Source: Sphingobium sp.
Lineage (GTDB): Bacteria > Pseudomonadota > Alphaproteobacteria > Sphingomonadales > Sphingomonadaceae
Direction of reading: 5' to 3'
DNA length: 60,810 bases
Assembly (NCBI GenBank): GCA_013911745.1
Contig: JACESO010000002.1
Coordinates: forward strand, 1-60,810
Shown here: in pieces, positions 47,171 through 56,776 of the stretch
Position numbering within the stretch: position 1 is the stretch's first letter
How the letters are laid out: each line of letters begins with the position of its first letter
Made by a program: the position numbers and the translations under genes
Notes under the pieces: model-generated
Databases searched by the model: none
The model's input: the letters and a program-made list of their open reading frames with translations, nothing else
Told to the model about the DNA's origin: nothing

Positions 47171-47657
47171 ATGCGCGCTCCTGATCCCTCTCCTGCTCCT
47201 GTCGGCCTGCTCGAAAAGCACCGACATCTATGAGGAGCTGCCCAACAGCTCGCTCGCTGGCGCGCCGCGTGAGGATGTGCCCGAAAGTCGGATGGACGCG
47301 CCGGTGGCTCGGCCGGTGATGATCGGCGAGGACGGCGCGAGCTTTTCGGCTTGTGAAACAATGGGAACGATCATTGCCGCAGGCGATGACGAGTTGCCGG
47401 CCCAATTGAGGGCGGCTCCTTTCGCGGATTCAAAAAGTGCCGGGCGATTAGCTCCGGGCAGCCGGTTATATGTGTGCTCACGCACGCTGGACCAGAAGTG
47501 GCTGGGCGTTGTGCTGGACGTTTCCAATGTTCCAGCGGCTACGACTCCCGCAATGGAGTGCGGCCTGAAAAGGCGCGTCGAACGAAAACAGCCTTACTCC
47601 GGTCCTTGCCCCAGCGGCTGGGTGTCGAGCGCCTATGTCCGGCTGATCGCCGGCTGA
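47171..47657 (+). CDS. SH3-like lipoprotein with a displaced start codon
   Basis: From 47160 the reading frame gives a convincing lipoprotein signal (LLIPLLLLSAC) and then a domain with SRLYVCSRTLDQKWLGVVLD and SGPCPSGWVSSAYVRLIAG, an SH3-like pattern. This frame contains no ATG, GTG or TTG between the stop at 47109 and codon 47277. An ATG at 47171 is one frame off, right beside a GC-repeat. A small indel, or a non-standard start, is needed to make the complete protein. A truncated start at 47277 would remove the lipobox. Confidence 0.55.
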
Positions 47658-47663
47658 CCCAAC

Positions 47664-48854
47664 TTATTCGATACCGGTGAACACCAGCTTCTGTACGCGT
47701 CTGCCGGTGTTCACCTCGGTCGCGTAGATATTGCCTTCGCTGTCGGTGTCGATGCTGTGCAGCCAGGTGAACTGCCCCGCCTGCCGCCCCACCCGGCCGA
47801 TCGCGCCCAGCACCTCATGCGTCTTGCGGCGCAGGATCCAGATGCGGCCGTTCATCATATCGGCAACGTAGAGATAGGTCTGCTCGGGATCGGGCGAAAA
47901 GGCGATGTCGGTGACGGTGTGAGTGCCGCCGGTTTCCGGCGCGATGGCGAGATCGCGCACGAAAGTCATCCCGCCATCCTTCTCCCGCTTGAACAGCTGC
48001 GCGCGGTTGTTGTTGCGGTCGCAGATATAGAGATGGCCGTCCTTCGTCGGCACCACGCAATGGACGATGCTGTTGAAGAGCGCGGCCTTGGGATCGGCTG
48101 TGCGGCTTGGGTCGACGGCGTGGCTCTGGTCGAAATCCCCCTGCAGAACAGGCCCGGCAGGTGGTTTGCCGTAGGCACCCCATCGCCCCTTGTATGCATA
48201 CGTCCTGGCGTCGAAGCCGATCACCCGGCGATTCACATAACCGTCGGAAATCAGCACCATGCCGTCCGAGTGATTGACGTCGGATGGGTTGCCGAGCTGG
48301 TCGGTGGCGTCATTGCCGCCGGTCTTGTCCCGCCGCCCGAACTGCCGAAGATATTTGCCGTCCCGCGTGTAGTTCATCACGACATGGTCGCCCTTGCCGT
48401 TGCCGCCGAACCAGACCGTGCCGCCCTTGTCGACGAACACGCCGTGCAGGCTGGCAGGCCATTGGTTGACGCCCTCGATGGTGGGTGCGCTCGCCGTGCC
48501 GCCCCAGCCGGCCATGTAGCGGCCGTCCTTGCCGAAACGCACCACCGGAGGAGCGGGCTTGCAGCAGATCGCGATCGGCGGATCCTGCGCGAGGCCGGTA
48601 TCCGTGTCGGTGAGAGAATGAGGCCGGTGAACCACCCAGACCGAATCGTCCGGCCCCACCGCCACGCCGCTGACTTGCCCCAGCAGTAGATCGCCAGGCA
48701 TGGCTGGCCATGCTGCATCGACCTTGAACCGGGGCATCTTCGTGCCCGCCGGTGCGACCTGCTCGAACGCCAGCGGCGCTAGCGCCGGCTGCGGCGGATC
48801 GGCTGCAGCGGCGGGTGTGGACAGGAGCAGGGCAGCAAGGACGAAAGCGCGCAT
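47664..48854 (-). CDS. Exported NHL-repeat / peptidyl-amidating lyase-like protein
   Basis: A 396-residue protein with a signal peptide (residues 1-18, ending AAAA) and six-bladed beta-propeller NHL-type repeats, seen as VSGVAVGPDDSVWVVHRPHS, GVFVDKGGTVWFGGNGKG, GHLYICDRNNNRAQLF and LHSIDTDSEGNIYATEV. It resembles peptidyl-alpha-hydroxyglycine alpha-amidating lyases. GGAAAG lies before the ATG at 48854. Longer upstream starts are rejected. It is divergent from the MocR-type gene. Confidence 0.87.
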   Translation of the reverse strand: MRAFVLAALLLSTPAAAADPPQPALAPLAFEQVAPAGTKMPRFKVDAAWPAMPGDLLLGQVSGVAVGPDDSVWVVHRPHSLTDTDTGLAQDPPIAICCKPAPPVVRFGKDGRYMAGWGGTASAPTIEGVNQWPASLHGVFVDKGGTVWFGGNGKGDHVVMNYTRDGKYLRQFGRRDKTGGNDATDQLGNPSDVNHSDGMVLISDGYVNRRVIGFDARTYAYKGRWGAYGKPPAGPVLQGDFDQSHAVDPSRTADPKAALFNSIVHCVVPTKDGHLYICDRNNNRAQLFKREKDGGMTFVRDLAIAPETGGTHTVTDIAFSPDPEQTYLYVADMMNGRIWILRRKTHEVLGAIGRVGRQAGQFTWLHSIDTDSEGNIYATEVNTGRRVQKLVFTGIE

Positions 48855-48992
48855 GCGGGACTTTCCATGCAAGGAGACGGTGAGGCCGTCGATCATGCCC
48901 CACCGCTCGCAGCCGTCAATCGCCATCGCGTGAAAACCGCTCGATGTATTGATGGCGCGATCTGTGGAACAGGGGGAATGCAGGTTCAGCAT

Positions 48993-49019
48993 AATTGGCC
49001 TTTTTTACAGAGGCCAATT
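48993..49019. promoter_or_regulatory. Inverted repeat operator upstream of MocR-type gene
   Basis: AATTGGCC at 48993-49000 and GGCCAATT at 49012-49019, perfect 8-bp arms with 11 bases between, about 45-70 bases before the regulator ATG and 138 bases from the divergent NHL gene. Likely bound by the GntR domain of the adjacent gene; inference. Confidence 0.55.
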
Positions 49020-49062
49020 CTCGGTAGATGGACGTCGCCTACAGTCATGCGGGAAGTCTGCC

Positions 49063-50526
49063 ATGTCCACTTCGCTGTTGCGTCCCCCTTCTCTCCTGCG
49101 CCTGCTGGGCGCGTGGCGCGCGCGCGACAGCGCCGAGCCCGCCTATCGCCAGCTTGCCCAGGCGCTGCGAATGCTCGTGCTGGACGGGCGGATCGGCCTT
49201 AACGTGCGCTTGCCGGGCGAGCGTGAACTGGCGGCGGCTTTAGGTCTGTCCCGCACCACGGTGGCGGCCGCCTTTGACCGGCTGCGCGACGAAGGATTTC
49301 TCGAAAGCCGGCAGGGATCCGGCAGCGTCACCCGCCTGCCGACCGCACGCGCGGAAACCGCGCCCGTGGAGCTGGAAAGCGCCCATGGCGGCAATCTGCT
49401 CAACTGGACGCACGCCGCCCTCCCCGCCGCGCCGGGCGTGGCGCGCGCCTATGCGCATGCGGTGGAAGCCCTGCCCGCCTATCTTGGCGATCTTGGCTAT
49501 GACGCGCTTGGCCTCAAGGTTCTGCGGTGCGCGATCGCGGCGCATTATGAGCGGCGCGGCTGCCCTACCTCCCCGGACCAGATCATGGTGACCAACGGCG
49601 CGCAGCAGGGTTTTTCGCTGCTGCTCAAGTGGCTGGCCGGACCGGGCGACAGGGCGGTAATCGATCATCCGACCTACCATAACGCCATTCAGGCGTTGCA
49701 GCGCGCCCATGTCGTGCCGGTGCCGGTGGGCCTGCCCGCCCATGGCTGGGACATCGACGCGATGGAAGCGGCGTTCCGGCAGACCTCGCCCCGGTTCGCC
49801 TACGTCATCGCGGACTTCCACAACCCCACCGGGCGGAGCATGGACCCTGCCACGCGGCGCGCGCTGGTCGCCGCCGCGGCGCGCAGCCACACGCCGCTCA
49901 TCATCGACGAAACGATGGTGGCGATGGGACTGGATTTCGCCCCGCCGCCACCTGTGGCGATCCATGACCCTTCCGGGCGGCAGGTCATCACGCTTGGATC
50001 GGCCAGCAAGATTTTCTGGGGTGGGCTGCGAGTCGGCTGGATCAGGGCCGATGCGCAGACGGTAGCGGCATTGGGCCGCCTGCGCACGACGATGGACATG
50101 GCGAGTCCGGTGATCGAGCAGATCGCGGCCGCGCAACTTATCGACGCCGATGTCGGCCTGGGCGAGCGCGCCGATATGCTGCGCAACCGACGCGATCATC
50201 TGTTGCGCCTGATCGAGCAGCGGTTGCCACAGTGGCGCGTGGAATCTCCGTCGGGAGGCCTGTCGCTCTGGGCCGAATTGCCGCGCGGGGAAGCGACCGC
50301 GCTCGCCGCGCTTGCGGAGAGCATGGGGGTGCGCGTGGCCGCTGGTCCCCGTTTCGGGGTGGGCGGAGCGTTCGAACGCTTCCTGCGCTTGCCCTTCACG
50401 CTGGACGAAGCGCAGCTTGAAGCGGGGGTGGACCGGCTGGTGGAGGCCGACGCCCGGCTGCATGCCCGGATGCCGCGCATGCGGGATTCGCTCGCCATGG
50501 CGCTGGAGGCGGATCGCCTGATCTAG
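49063..50526 (+). CDS. MocR-type regulator: GntR wHTH fused to PLP aminotransferase domain
   Basis: A 487-residue transcription factor. Residues about 24-90 form a GntR winged helix (YRQLAQALRMLVLDGRIGLNVRLPGERELA), and the rest a fold-type I aminotransferase domain with PLP Lys316 in SASKIFWGGLRVGW. Such PdxR/MocR proteins sense PLP or an amino-acid-derived aldimine and activate a neighbouring gene. The start is the ATG at 49063. The inverted repeat 44 bases upstream is a likely autoregulatory site. Confidence 0.92.
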   Translation: MSTSLLRPPSLLRLLGAWRARDSAEPAYRQLAQALRMLVLDGRIGLNVRLPGERELAAALGLSRTTVAAAFDRLRDEGFLESRQGSGSVTRLPTARAETAPVELESAHGGNLLNWTHAALPAAPGVARAYAHAVEALPAYLGDLGYDALGLKVLRCAIAAHYERRGCPTSPDQIMVTNGAQQGFSLLLKWLAGPGDRAVIDHPTYHNAIQALQRAHVVPVPVGLPAHGWDIDAMEAAFRQTSPRFAYVIADFHNPTGRSMDPATRRALVAAAARSHTPLIIDETMVAMGLDFAPPPPVAIHDPSGRQVITLGSASKIFWGGLRVGWIRADAQTVAALGRLRTTMDMASPVIEQIAAAQLIDADVGLGERADMLRNRRDHLLRLIEQRLPQWRVESPSGGLSLWAELPRGEATALAALAESMGVRVAAGPRFGVGGAFERFLRLPFTLDEAQLEAGVDRLVEADARLHARMPRMRDSLAMALEADRLI

Positions 50527-50556
50527 CGCAAGCCGCCTGAGGAGGCGCACGAACAG

Positions 50557-50588
50557 AAAGGCCGCGCGAATCGCTCCGCGCGGCCTTT
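50557..50588. terminator. Terminator between MocR-type gene and ppa
   Basis: Perfect 12-bp stem, AAAGGCCGCGCG with its complement, and an 8-base loop between two convergent genes. Confidence 0.85.
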
Positions 50589-50610
50589 CGTCACTCGTCG
50601 CAAGAGCGGC

Positions 50611-51153
50611 TCAGGCGGCCTTCTTGCTTTCCTTGTAGCGTTCGATCGCTTCCAGCGTGATGCGCTTGGCGTCTTCCGCGCCGCCCCAGGTGCCGACGCG
50701 GACCCACTTCTTCTTCTCCAGATCCTTATAGTGGGTGAAGAAATGCTCGATCTGCTCCATCACGATGCCGGGCAGGTCGTCTTTCTCCGACACGTTGGAA
50801 TAATAGGGGAAGACCGAGTCGGCCGGCACGCAGACCAGCTTTTCGTCGCCGCCTGCTTCATCCTCCAGATTGAGCACCGCGATGGGGCGCGCGGCCACCA
50901 CGGCCCCGGGGATGAAAGGCGATCGGGCGATGACCAGCGCGTCCAGCGGATCGCCGTCGGGGGACAGCGTATGCGGCACGAAGCCGTAATTGGCCGGGTA
51001 GCGCATCGGCGTGTGAAGGATGCGATCCACGAATAGCGCGCCGGACGCCTTGTCGAACTCATATTTCACCGGCTCGCCGCCGGTCGGAACCTCGATGATG
51101 ACATTGAGGCTGTTGGGCGGATCGTCCCCGACCGGGATCAGTTCGATATTCAT
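50611..51153 (-). CDS. ppa: Inorganic pyrophosphatase
   Basis: A 180-residue soluble family I pyrophosphatase. The signature DGDPLDALVIA contains the metal-binding Asp residues, preceded by RYPANYGFVPHTLS. It hydrolyses pyrophosphate to drive biosynthesis. It is monocistronic, with a terminator on its 3' side. Confidence 0.96.
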   Translation of the reverse strand: MNIELIPVGDDPPNSLNVIIEVPTGGEPVKYEFDKASGALFVDRILHTPMRYPANYGFVPHTLSPDGDPLDALVIARSPFIPGAVVAARPIAVLNLEDEAGGDEKLVCVPADSVFPYYSNVSEKDDLPGIVMEQIEHFFTHYKDLEKKKWVRVGTWGGAEDAKRITLEAIERYKESKKAA

Positions 51154-51190
51154 GGGAAACCCCTTATCCTACCTGTTTGGTTACGGGTGA

Positions 51191-53110
51191 TTATGTTCTC
51201 GGTTTCAGCAGCCGGTCCAGGCTGCCTTCACCCCCTCCTGTCTTTTCGAGGCGCGGATAGCGCAGGCCGCCCGAATAATCGAGCGTCAAAGTGCGAAAAT
51301 ACTTGTCCTGCTTCAGGATGATCTGGATCGGCGACTTCGCCTTGATCGCCGCTTTCCATGCGTCCCCGGAAAATTCGTCGCCATTGACCGCCAGGATCTT
51401 TGCGCCGACCGTCAGCCCGGCCTTGAACGCCGCGCTGTCCCAGATGACGCCGCTCACCTCGCCGTCATTCTTGACGATCGCGCCGATGCCGAAGCTCTGG
51501 TCCACCATCTTGTTGGCACCTTCGGACGCCTTGGTGATGCTGTTCGGTTCTTCCCCATAGACCAGGTTATAGCCCCCAAGGATGAAGCCGCCCTTGGGCG
51601 TCTCGCGCGTCGGGCTGTCGACATATTTCTGGAAGAAGCCGGCCCAGTCATAGGGCGCGATGTCATTGAGCGTCTTGATGACGTCGCCGCGATTATAGAC
51701 GACCTGGCCCCAGTCGCCCGGCTTGATGCCGAAGAAGGCCTTGGCGAAATCATCGAGGCCCTTCTTGCCGCGGGTCGCCTTGGCGATGATCGCGTCTGCC
51801 TCAAGCCAGATCATCAGCCCTTCGTTATAATAGTCCTCCGACCGCTGCCAGCTCACCCAGCCCTTGGGCCGTCGGGCGGAGATGATGGGATCGTGCGTGG
51901 TGTCTTCCATCGGGCGCCATTGGCGGCCGACCGCCGTGTCGAGCTTCGCCGCGATCTGCGCATAGGCGTCCAGCGTCTCCTGCTTGGAGAAAAGGCCGGA
52001 GCGTGCGCCCAGCACATAGCCCCAGAATTGCGTCTGCCCTTCATAGACCCACAGCAGATTGTCCTGCATCGGCACGTTGAAATCGGGCGTCCAGAGCAGG
52101 TCGGGGCGGCGGAACTTGCCATCCCAGCTATGGGTGAATTCGTGCGGCAAGAGATTGCGGTCGAGCAGCGCGTCGCCCGAATCCCATTTCTTGAAATAGC
52201 CCGGCTCGACCTGATTCTCGGACGATCGGTGATGTTCCAGGCCGATGCCGCCCATCTCGTCGGTGATGGCGAGCAGAAAGTCATAATGGTTGAAATGATA
52301 GGTGCCGAACAGCGTCCCGGCTTCGTCCACCAGTTTCTTGTGCTTGGCGATCTGCTCCGGTTTGAAATCCAGTTCGTCGGCGTCGTCGGCGACGATGTTC
52401 AGCGTGACGTTATGGCCCAGGTCCACCGGCTTGAAATAGCGGCCGGCGAAGACCGGCGAATCCTGAAGCGCTTCATAATCGATGGTTTCATAGGCTACAG
52501 CATTGCCGTTGCGCGTACCGCGCAGCGCGGTCGCCGCCTGCCAGCCTGCCGGATAGGTCACGGTCGCCTGGATCGGAATCTGCCGTGTGTAATAACCCGC
52601 CGGATAGAGCGAGACGCTTTCCCACTGGATGTTGAGCATCTTGGGCGTCACGACCACGCGGCCCTGATTCCCGGCCGTGGCGGACAGGAACTGGAACTGC
52701 GCCACGACTTCGCTCGCGCCCTGCGGCACGTCGATCTGGACGGCGTAGACGTTGAGCGGATCGCGTTTCCACGCGACCGGCTGGCCGTTGGCGGTGAAGG
52801 TAAGGCCAGTCAGCTTCTCGATCTGCCCGCGCGGGGCATGGTTGCCGGGCAGCCATTCGGGCATGCGCAGCGTCACCGGCCCGGCCTGCGCCACCGGGAT
52901 GGTTTCCTTGACACGGAAGATGCGCTGCGTGGTGTCGCTCGCGTCGACCTCCAGCCGGATCGTGCCGCCGGGATAGGCGATGTCCTTTGGTTCAGCTTTC
53001 CCGCTGTCCACCGGCAGCGCGGTCGGCTTCGAACGGATGGCCTCCTGCGCCAGGAGCGGGGCCGAGATGGCGGTGGAAAGGCAGAATGCGGCAGCAAGGC
53101 TGCGGATCAT
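51191..53110 (-). CDS. Exported M61 family metallopeptidase with PDZ domain
   Basis: A 639-residue protein with a signal peptide (ending LLAQ), an N-terminal M61 domain, the zinc motif LLPHEFTHSWDGKFRRP (HExxH) and a C-terminal PDZ domain around FGIGAIVKNDGEVSGVIWDSAAFKAGLTVGAKILAVNGDEF. It is a glycyl aminopeptidase-like enzyme expected in the periplasm. The start at MIRSLAAAFC (53110) gives the signal peptide; a TTG/ATG upstream reading adds an unlikely tail. Confidence 0.92.
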   Translation of the reverse strand: MIRSLAAAFCLSTAISAPLLAQEAIRSKPTALPVDSGKAEPKDIAYPGGTIRLEVDASDTTQRIFRVKETIPVAQAGPVTLRMPEWLPGNHAPRGQIEKLTGLTFTANGQPVAWKRDPLNVYAVQIDVPQGASEVVAQFQFLSATAGNQGRVVVTPKMLNIQWESVSLYPAGYYTRQIPIQATVTYPAGWQAATALRGTRNGNAVAYETIDYEALQDSPVFAGRYFKPVDLGHNVTLNIVADDADELDFKPEQIAKHKKLVDEAGTLFGTYHFNHYDFLLAITDEMGGIGLEHHRSSENQVEPGYFKKWDSGDALLDRNLLPHEFTHSWDGKFRRPDLLWTPDFNVPMQDNLLWVYEGQTQFWGYVLGARSGLFSKQETLDAYAQIAAKLDTAVGRQWRPMEDTTHDPIISARRPKGWVSWQRSEDYYNEGLMIWLEADAIIAKATRGKKGLDDFAKAFFGIKPGDWGQVVYNRGDVIKTLNDIAPYDWAGFFQKYVDSPTRETPKGGFILGGYNLVYGEEPNSITKASEGANKMVDQSFGIGAIVKNDGEVSGVIWDSAAFKAGLTVGAKILAVNGDEFSGDAWKAAIKAKSPIQIILKQDKYFRTLTLDYSGGLRYPRLEKTGGGEGSLDRLLKPRT

Positions 53111-53250
53111 GGATGTCTCCGACAGGAAATGGAGGCGGGGGCGCCCTATGGTCTTTAGCATGGCGCGGGTTTAAGCACGCGTCCACCCCAGACGATGCGC
53201 TCGAAAAAGCGCTTTCGACAGGGTTGCTTTGCGGTTAAAGGCGCAGCCCC

Positions 53251-54570
53251 ATGGCAAAAACAGAAACGCCGCGCCCGGTGCGCGGCACGCAGGACTTGCT
53301 GGGCGGAACGGCCGAGGCGTTTCAGGAGAGGTTCGCGCACGTCGTCGCGACCTTCGATCGCGTGCGCCGCCTCTACGGTTTCCAGCGGGTCGAGGTGCCG
53401 GTGTTCGAGCAGACCGCCGTTTTCGCTCGCTCTCTGGGCGAAAGCACCGATGTCGTCTCCAAGGAAATGTATACGTTCCTTGATCGCGGCGGCGATTCCA
53501 TTACGCTGCGGCCCGAGTTCACCGCCGGTATCAGCCGCGCCTACATCACCGAAGGCTGGCAGCAATATGCGCCGCTTAAAGTGGCGACCCATGGCCCCCT
53601 GTTCCGCTACGAGCGGCCGCAAAAGGGCCGCTTTCGCCAGTTCCACCAGCTTGACGCCGAAATCATCGGCGCGGCCGAGCCCGGCGCGGACGTGGAACTG
53701 CTGGTCATGGGCGACCAGCTGCTGCGCGAGCTGAACATCGAAGGCGTGACCCTGACGCTCAACACGCTGGGCGACGCGGCGAGCCGCGACGCGTGGCGCG
53801 CCGCGCTGATCGCCCATTTCGAGGCGCACCGGGGCGAGCTTTCGGAGGAAAGCGTCGAGCGGCTGGCGAAAAATCCGCTCCGCATCCTCGACAGCAAAGA
53901 TCCCCGCGACCGCCCGGTGGCTGACAGCGCGCCGGATATCGACGCTTACCTGACCGACGAAGCGCGCGCTTTTTTCGAGAAGGTGACGACGGGCCTCGAC
54001 GCGGCAGGCGTGGCATGGGAACGCAATGCCCGACTGGTGCGCGGGCTGGACTATTATCGGCATACCGCTTTCGAGTTCGTCACCGACCGCTTGGGTGCGC
54101 AAGGCACAGTGCTGGGCGGCGGGCGCTATGACGGGCTGATCGAGAATCTGGGCGGCCCTAGCACGCCTGCGGTCGGCTGGGCGGCTGGGATCGAACGACT
54201 GGCAATGCTGGTGGGTAAGCCTGCAATTCTAACCCCTGACCTCAACTTCATTCCGGCTAACGAAGAGTCGCGTTTACTTGCGACAGAGCTGCTAGGGCTT
54301 GCGCGCAGCAACGGGATCATGGCCGAAATGGCGTTCAGGGGATCTCCCAAAAAGCTATTTGAAAAAGTAAAGCGTGATCTAAGCGCGGTGCGCGTCGTTT
54401 CTGTTGAAGCCGGCGATGGCGTAGGGAATTTAGGATCGTTCAGATTGCGTGACATTTGGCACGAAGCAAAGCCAATACGGGCTACTCTCAAAGACGCGAT
54501 TAGCCAGCGCTTTGTTTTGGATGAAGATGAGGAAAGCCGGGTCATCACACTGGTGAAGCGCAAGGGCTAA
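53251..54570 (+). CDS. hisS: Histidyl-tRNA synthetase
   Basis: A 439-residue class II synthetase. Motif 2 lies in [23 protein letters not shown], and the histidine-binding segment [15 protein letters not shown] is present, followed by [14 protein letters not shown]. The last about 100 residues (from nt 54220) contain many A/T-ending codons (TTA, CTA, GTA, AGA, ATA) unlike the rest of the gene, and the anticodon-binding domain is divergent there. It overlaps prfA by one base (TAATG). Confidence 0.92.
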   Translation: MAKTETPRPVRGTQDLLGGTAEAFQERFAHVVATFDRVRRLYGFQRVEVPVFEQTAVFARSLGESTDVVSKEMYTFLDRGGDSITLRPEFTAGISRAYITEGWQQYAPLKVATHGPLFRYERPQKGRFRQFHQLDAEIIGAAEPGADVELLVMGDQLLRELNIEGVTLTLNTLGDAASRDAWRAALIAHFEAHRGELSEESVERLAKNPLRILDSKDPRDRPVADSAPDIDAYLTDEARAFFEKVTTGLDAAGVAWERNARLVRGLDYYRHTAFEFVTDRLGAQGTVLGGGRYDGLIENLGGPSTPAVGWAAGIERLAMLVGKPAILTPDLNFIPANEESRLLATELLGLARSNGIMAEMAFRGSPKKLFEKVKRDLSAVRVVSVEAGDGVGNLGSFRLRDIWHEAKPIRATLKDAISQRFVLDEDEESRVITLVKRKG

Positions 54571-55655
54571 TGCACATCTCCGCCGAACGCATCGCGCAGA
54601 TTGAGGCGCGCCGGGATGAGGTGCAGGCGTCGATGACTCGCGCCGATCTTCCCGCCGATGCGTTCGTCAAACTCTCCAAGGAATATGCGGAGATCGAACC
54701 GGTCGCCAATGCCGCGCGGGAACTGCGCCGGCTGCGGCAGGAGCTGTCCGCGCTCGAGACGATGACCGGCGGCGAAGAGGCCGACCCCCTGATGCGCGAA
54801 ATGGCGCAGGAGGAGATGCAGCTGCTGAAAAACCAGCTGCCCGCCGCCGAGCGCGCACTGGCCTTGCAGCTCTTGCCCCGCGACGCCGCCGACTCCCGTC
54901 CCGCCATGCTGGAAATCCGGGCCGGCACCGGGGGCGACGAAGCCGCGCTGTTCGCTGGCGACCTGTTCCGCATGTATCAGCGCTATGCCGATACCCAGGG
55001 GTGGAAGATGGAGATGATCTCCGCCAACGCCTCCGAACAGGGCGGGTTCAAGGAAGTGGTGGCCAGCATCAACGGGGCTGGCGTGTTCGCGAGGCTGAAG
55101 TTCGAAAGCGGCGTCCACCGCGTCCAGCGCGTGCCCGTGACGGAGAGCGGCGGACGCATCCACACCAGTGCCGCGACCGTCGCCGTCCTCCCCGAGCCGG
55201 AGGAGGTGGACGTTCAGATCGCCGATTCCGACCTCAAGATCGACATCTACCGCGCCAGCGGGGCAGGGGGGCAGCACGTCAATACCACCGATTCGGCGGT
55301 GCGCATCACGCACCTGCCCAGCGGCATCGTCGTGACGCAGCAGGACGAACGGTCGCAGCACAAGAACAAGGCGAAGGCGATGCAGGTGCTGCGCGCGCGT
55401 CTTTACGAGGCCGAGCGGGAACGCACCCAGAGCGAGCAGGCCGGCGCGCGCAAGGCGATGGTGGGGTCGGGCGACAGGTCGGAACGCATCCGCACCTATA
55501 ATTTTCCGCAAGGGCGCGTGACCGATCACCGTATCAACCTGACACTGCACCGGCTGCCCGAGATATTGGAAGGCCCCGGCCTTGCAGAGGTGATCGATGC
55601 GTTGATCGCGGAGGACGAGGCCGCGCGGCTGGCGCAGCTGGACGGAGTGGGGTGA
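54570..55655 (+). CDS. prfA: Peptide chain release factor 1
   Basis: A 361-residue class I release factor recognising UAA and UAG. GGQ lies in [16 protein letters not shown] and the PxT-type anticodon region in [17 protein letters not shown]. Its stop overlaps prmC (GTGA), coupling synthesis with its methylase. Confidence 0.97.
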   Translation: MHISAERIAQIEARRDEVQASMTRADLPADAFVKLSKEYAEIEPVANAARELRRLRQELSALETMTGGEEADPLMREMAQEEMQLLKNQLPAAERALALQLLPRDAADSRPAMLEIRAGTGGDEAALFAGDLFRMYQRYADTQGWKMEMISANASEQGGFKEVVASINGAGVFARLKFESGVHRVQRVPVTESGGRIHTSAATVAVLPEPEEVDVQIADSDLKIDIYRASGAGGQHVNTTDSAVRITHLPSGIVVTQQDERSQHKNKAKAMQVLRARLYEAERERTQSEQAGARKAMVGSGDRSERIRTYNFPQGRVTDHRINLTLHRLPEILEGPGLAEVIDALIAEDEAARLAQLDGVG

Positions 55656-56470
55656 CCATCCCAGACGCGCTGCGCGCCGCGGCCGCCCGGCTCGTGGCCT
55701 CCAGCGACACGCCGAGGCTCGATGCCGAATTGCTGATGGCGCATGCCCTCGGGCTGTCCCGGGCGGACATGCTGCTGCGTCAGCGCGATCTGACCGTTCC
55801 TCAGGATTTCTTGGCCTTGCTAGATCGTCGTCTGGCGGGGGAACCCATCGCGCATATCACAGGCACGCGCGATTTCTGGACGATCAGCCTGGCCGTGACG
55901 CCTGATGTGCTGATCCCCCGGCCCGACAGTGAAACGCTGATAGAGGCGGCGGTGGATCATTTTACCGGCCGATCGCCGTCTACCATCCTGGATCTTGGCA
56001 CTGGGTCGGGCGCGCTGCTGTTGGCGGCGCTTGATCAATGGCCCCAGGCGCGTGGCGTCGGCATCGACGCGTCGCCTGCCGCGCTCGCGGTTGCGCAGGA
56101 AAACGCCGGAAGTCTGGGCATGGATGACCGTGCGACTTTTCGGCCGGGTAACTGGGCCGTAGGCGTGGACGGTCCGTTTGATCTCCTGCTCATCAACCCG
56201 CCCTACATTGCTCTCGACGAACCCTTGTCAGGCGATGTGCTGCGTGATCCCGCCAAAGCCTTGTTCGCCGGGGTGGATGGGCTGGACGATTACCGCCGGA
56301 TCGTGCCCGCCCTGCCTCGTCTGATTGCGCCAGGCGGTATGGCCGCGATCGAGATCGGCTATCGTCAGGCGGATAGAGTATCCGCGCTCATCTTGGCCGA
56401 AGGGCTGCATGTTCGGGTCAAGCGCGACCTTGCCGGCCATGACCGCTGCCTGATTGTAACGGGGGATTGA
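55652..56470 (+). CDS. prmC: Release factor glutamine methyltransferase PrmC
   Basis: A 272-residue SAM-dependent enzyme that methylates the Gln of the GGQ motif in release factors. SAM site [16 protein letters not shown] and the NPPYIA motif are intact. It starts with GTG in the prfA stop, which fits the functional link with prfA. Confidence 0.95.
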   Translation: MTIPDALRAAAARLVASSDTPRLDAELLMAHALGLSRADMLLRQRDLTVPQDFLALLDRRLAGEPIAHITGTRDFWTISLAVTPDVLIPRPDSETLIEAAVDHFTGRSPSTILDLGTGSGALLLAALDQWPQARGVGIDASPAALAVAQENAGSLGMDDRATFRPGNWAVGVDGPFDLLLINPPYIALDEPLSGDVLRDPAKALFAGVDGLDDYRRIVPALPRLIAPGGMAAIEIGYRQADRVSALILAEGLHVRVKRDLAGHDRCLIVTGD

Positions 56471-56776
56471 TGTTGATTTGCGCCTCTCCGGGCGAAAATG
56501 GCTTGGTTTATGCGGTAAAAGGCACTACATCAGCGTCAGGGACGGCTCTATCTTGTGACATGGCCTGTTAGGCCATTGATACAAAAAGCCGATTCCCTGC
56601 TCCTGAAAGTCATGACGGCGCTCGCTGCGCAAGCGCTGCTGGCAGCTGGGGTGATGATCCGGGCAGGATCATGCCTGGCGGAGCCGTATACGGCCTGAAG
56701 GACAGGCCGTGCTTGGAGATGGCGACTGAACAGTGTTGTCAGTGAACTTTGACACAGCGAACGCAAGGATCATATC
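56471..56776 (+). promoter_or_regulatory. Structured 306-base leader before DUF4167 gene
   Basis: No credible ORF is seen in this gap. Three stable hairpins occur: 56560-56576 (7-bp arms), ATGATCC/GGATCAT at 56654-56672 and ACGGCCTG/CAGGCCGT at 56690-56710. AAGGAT sits before the TTG start at 56777. It could be a regulated 5' leader or a separate small RNA; no known RNA family was recognised. Confidence 0.5.
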
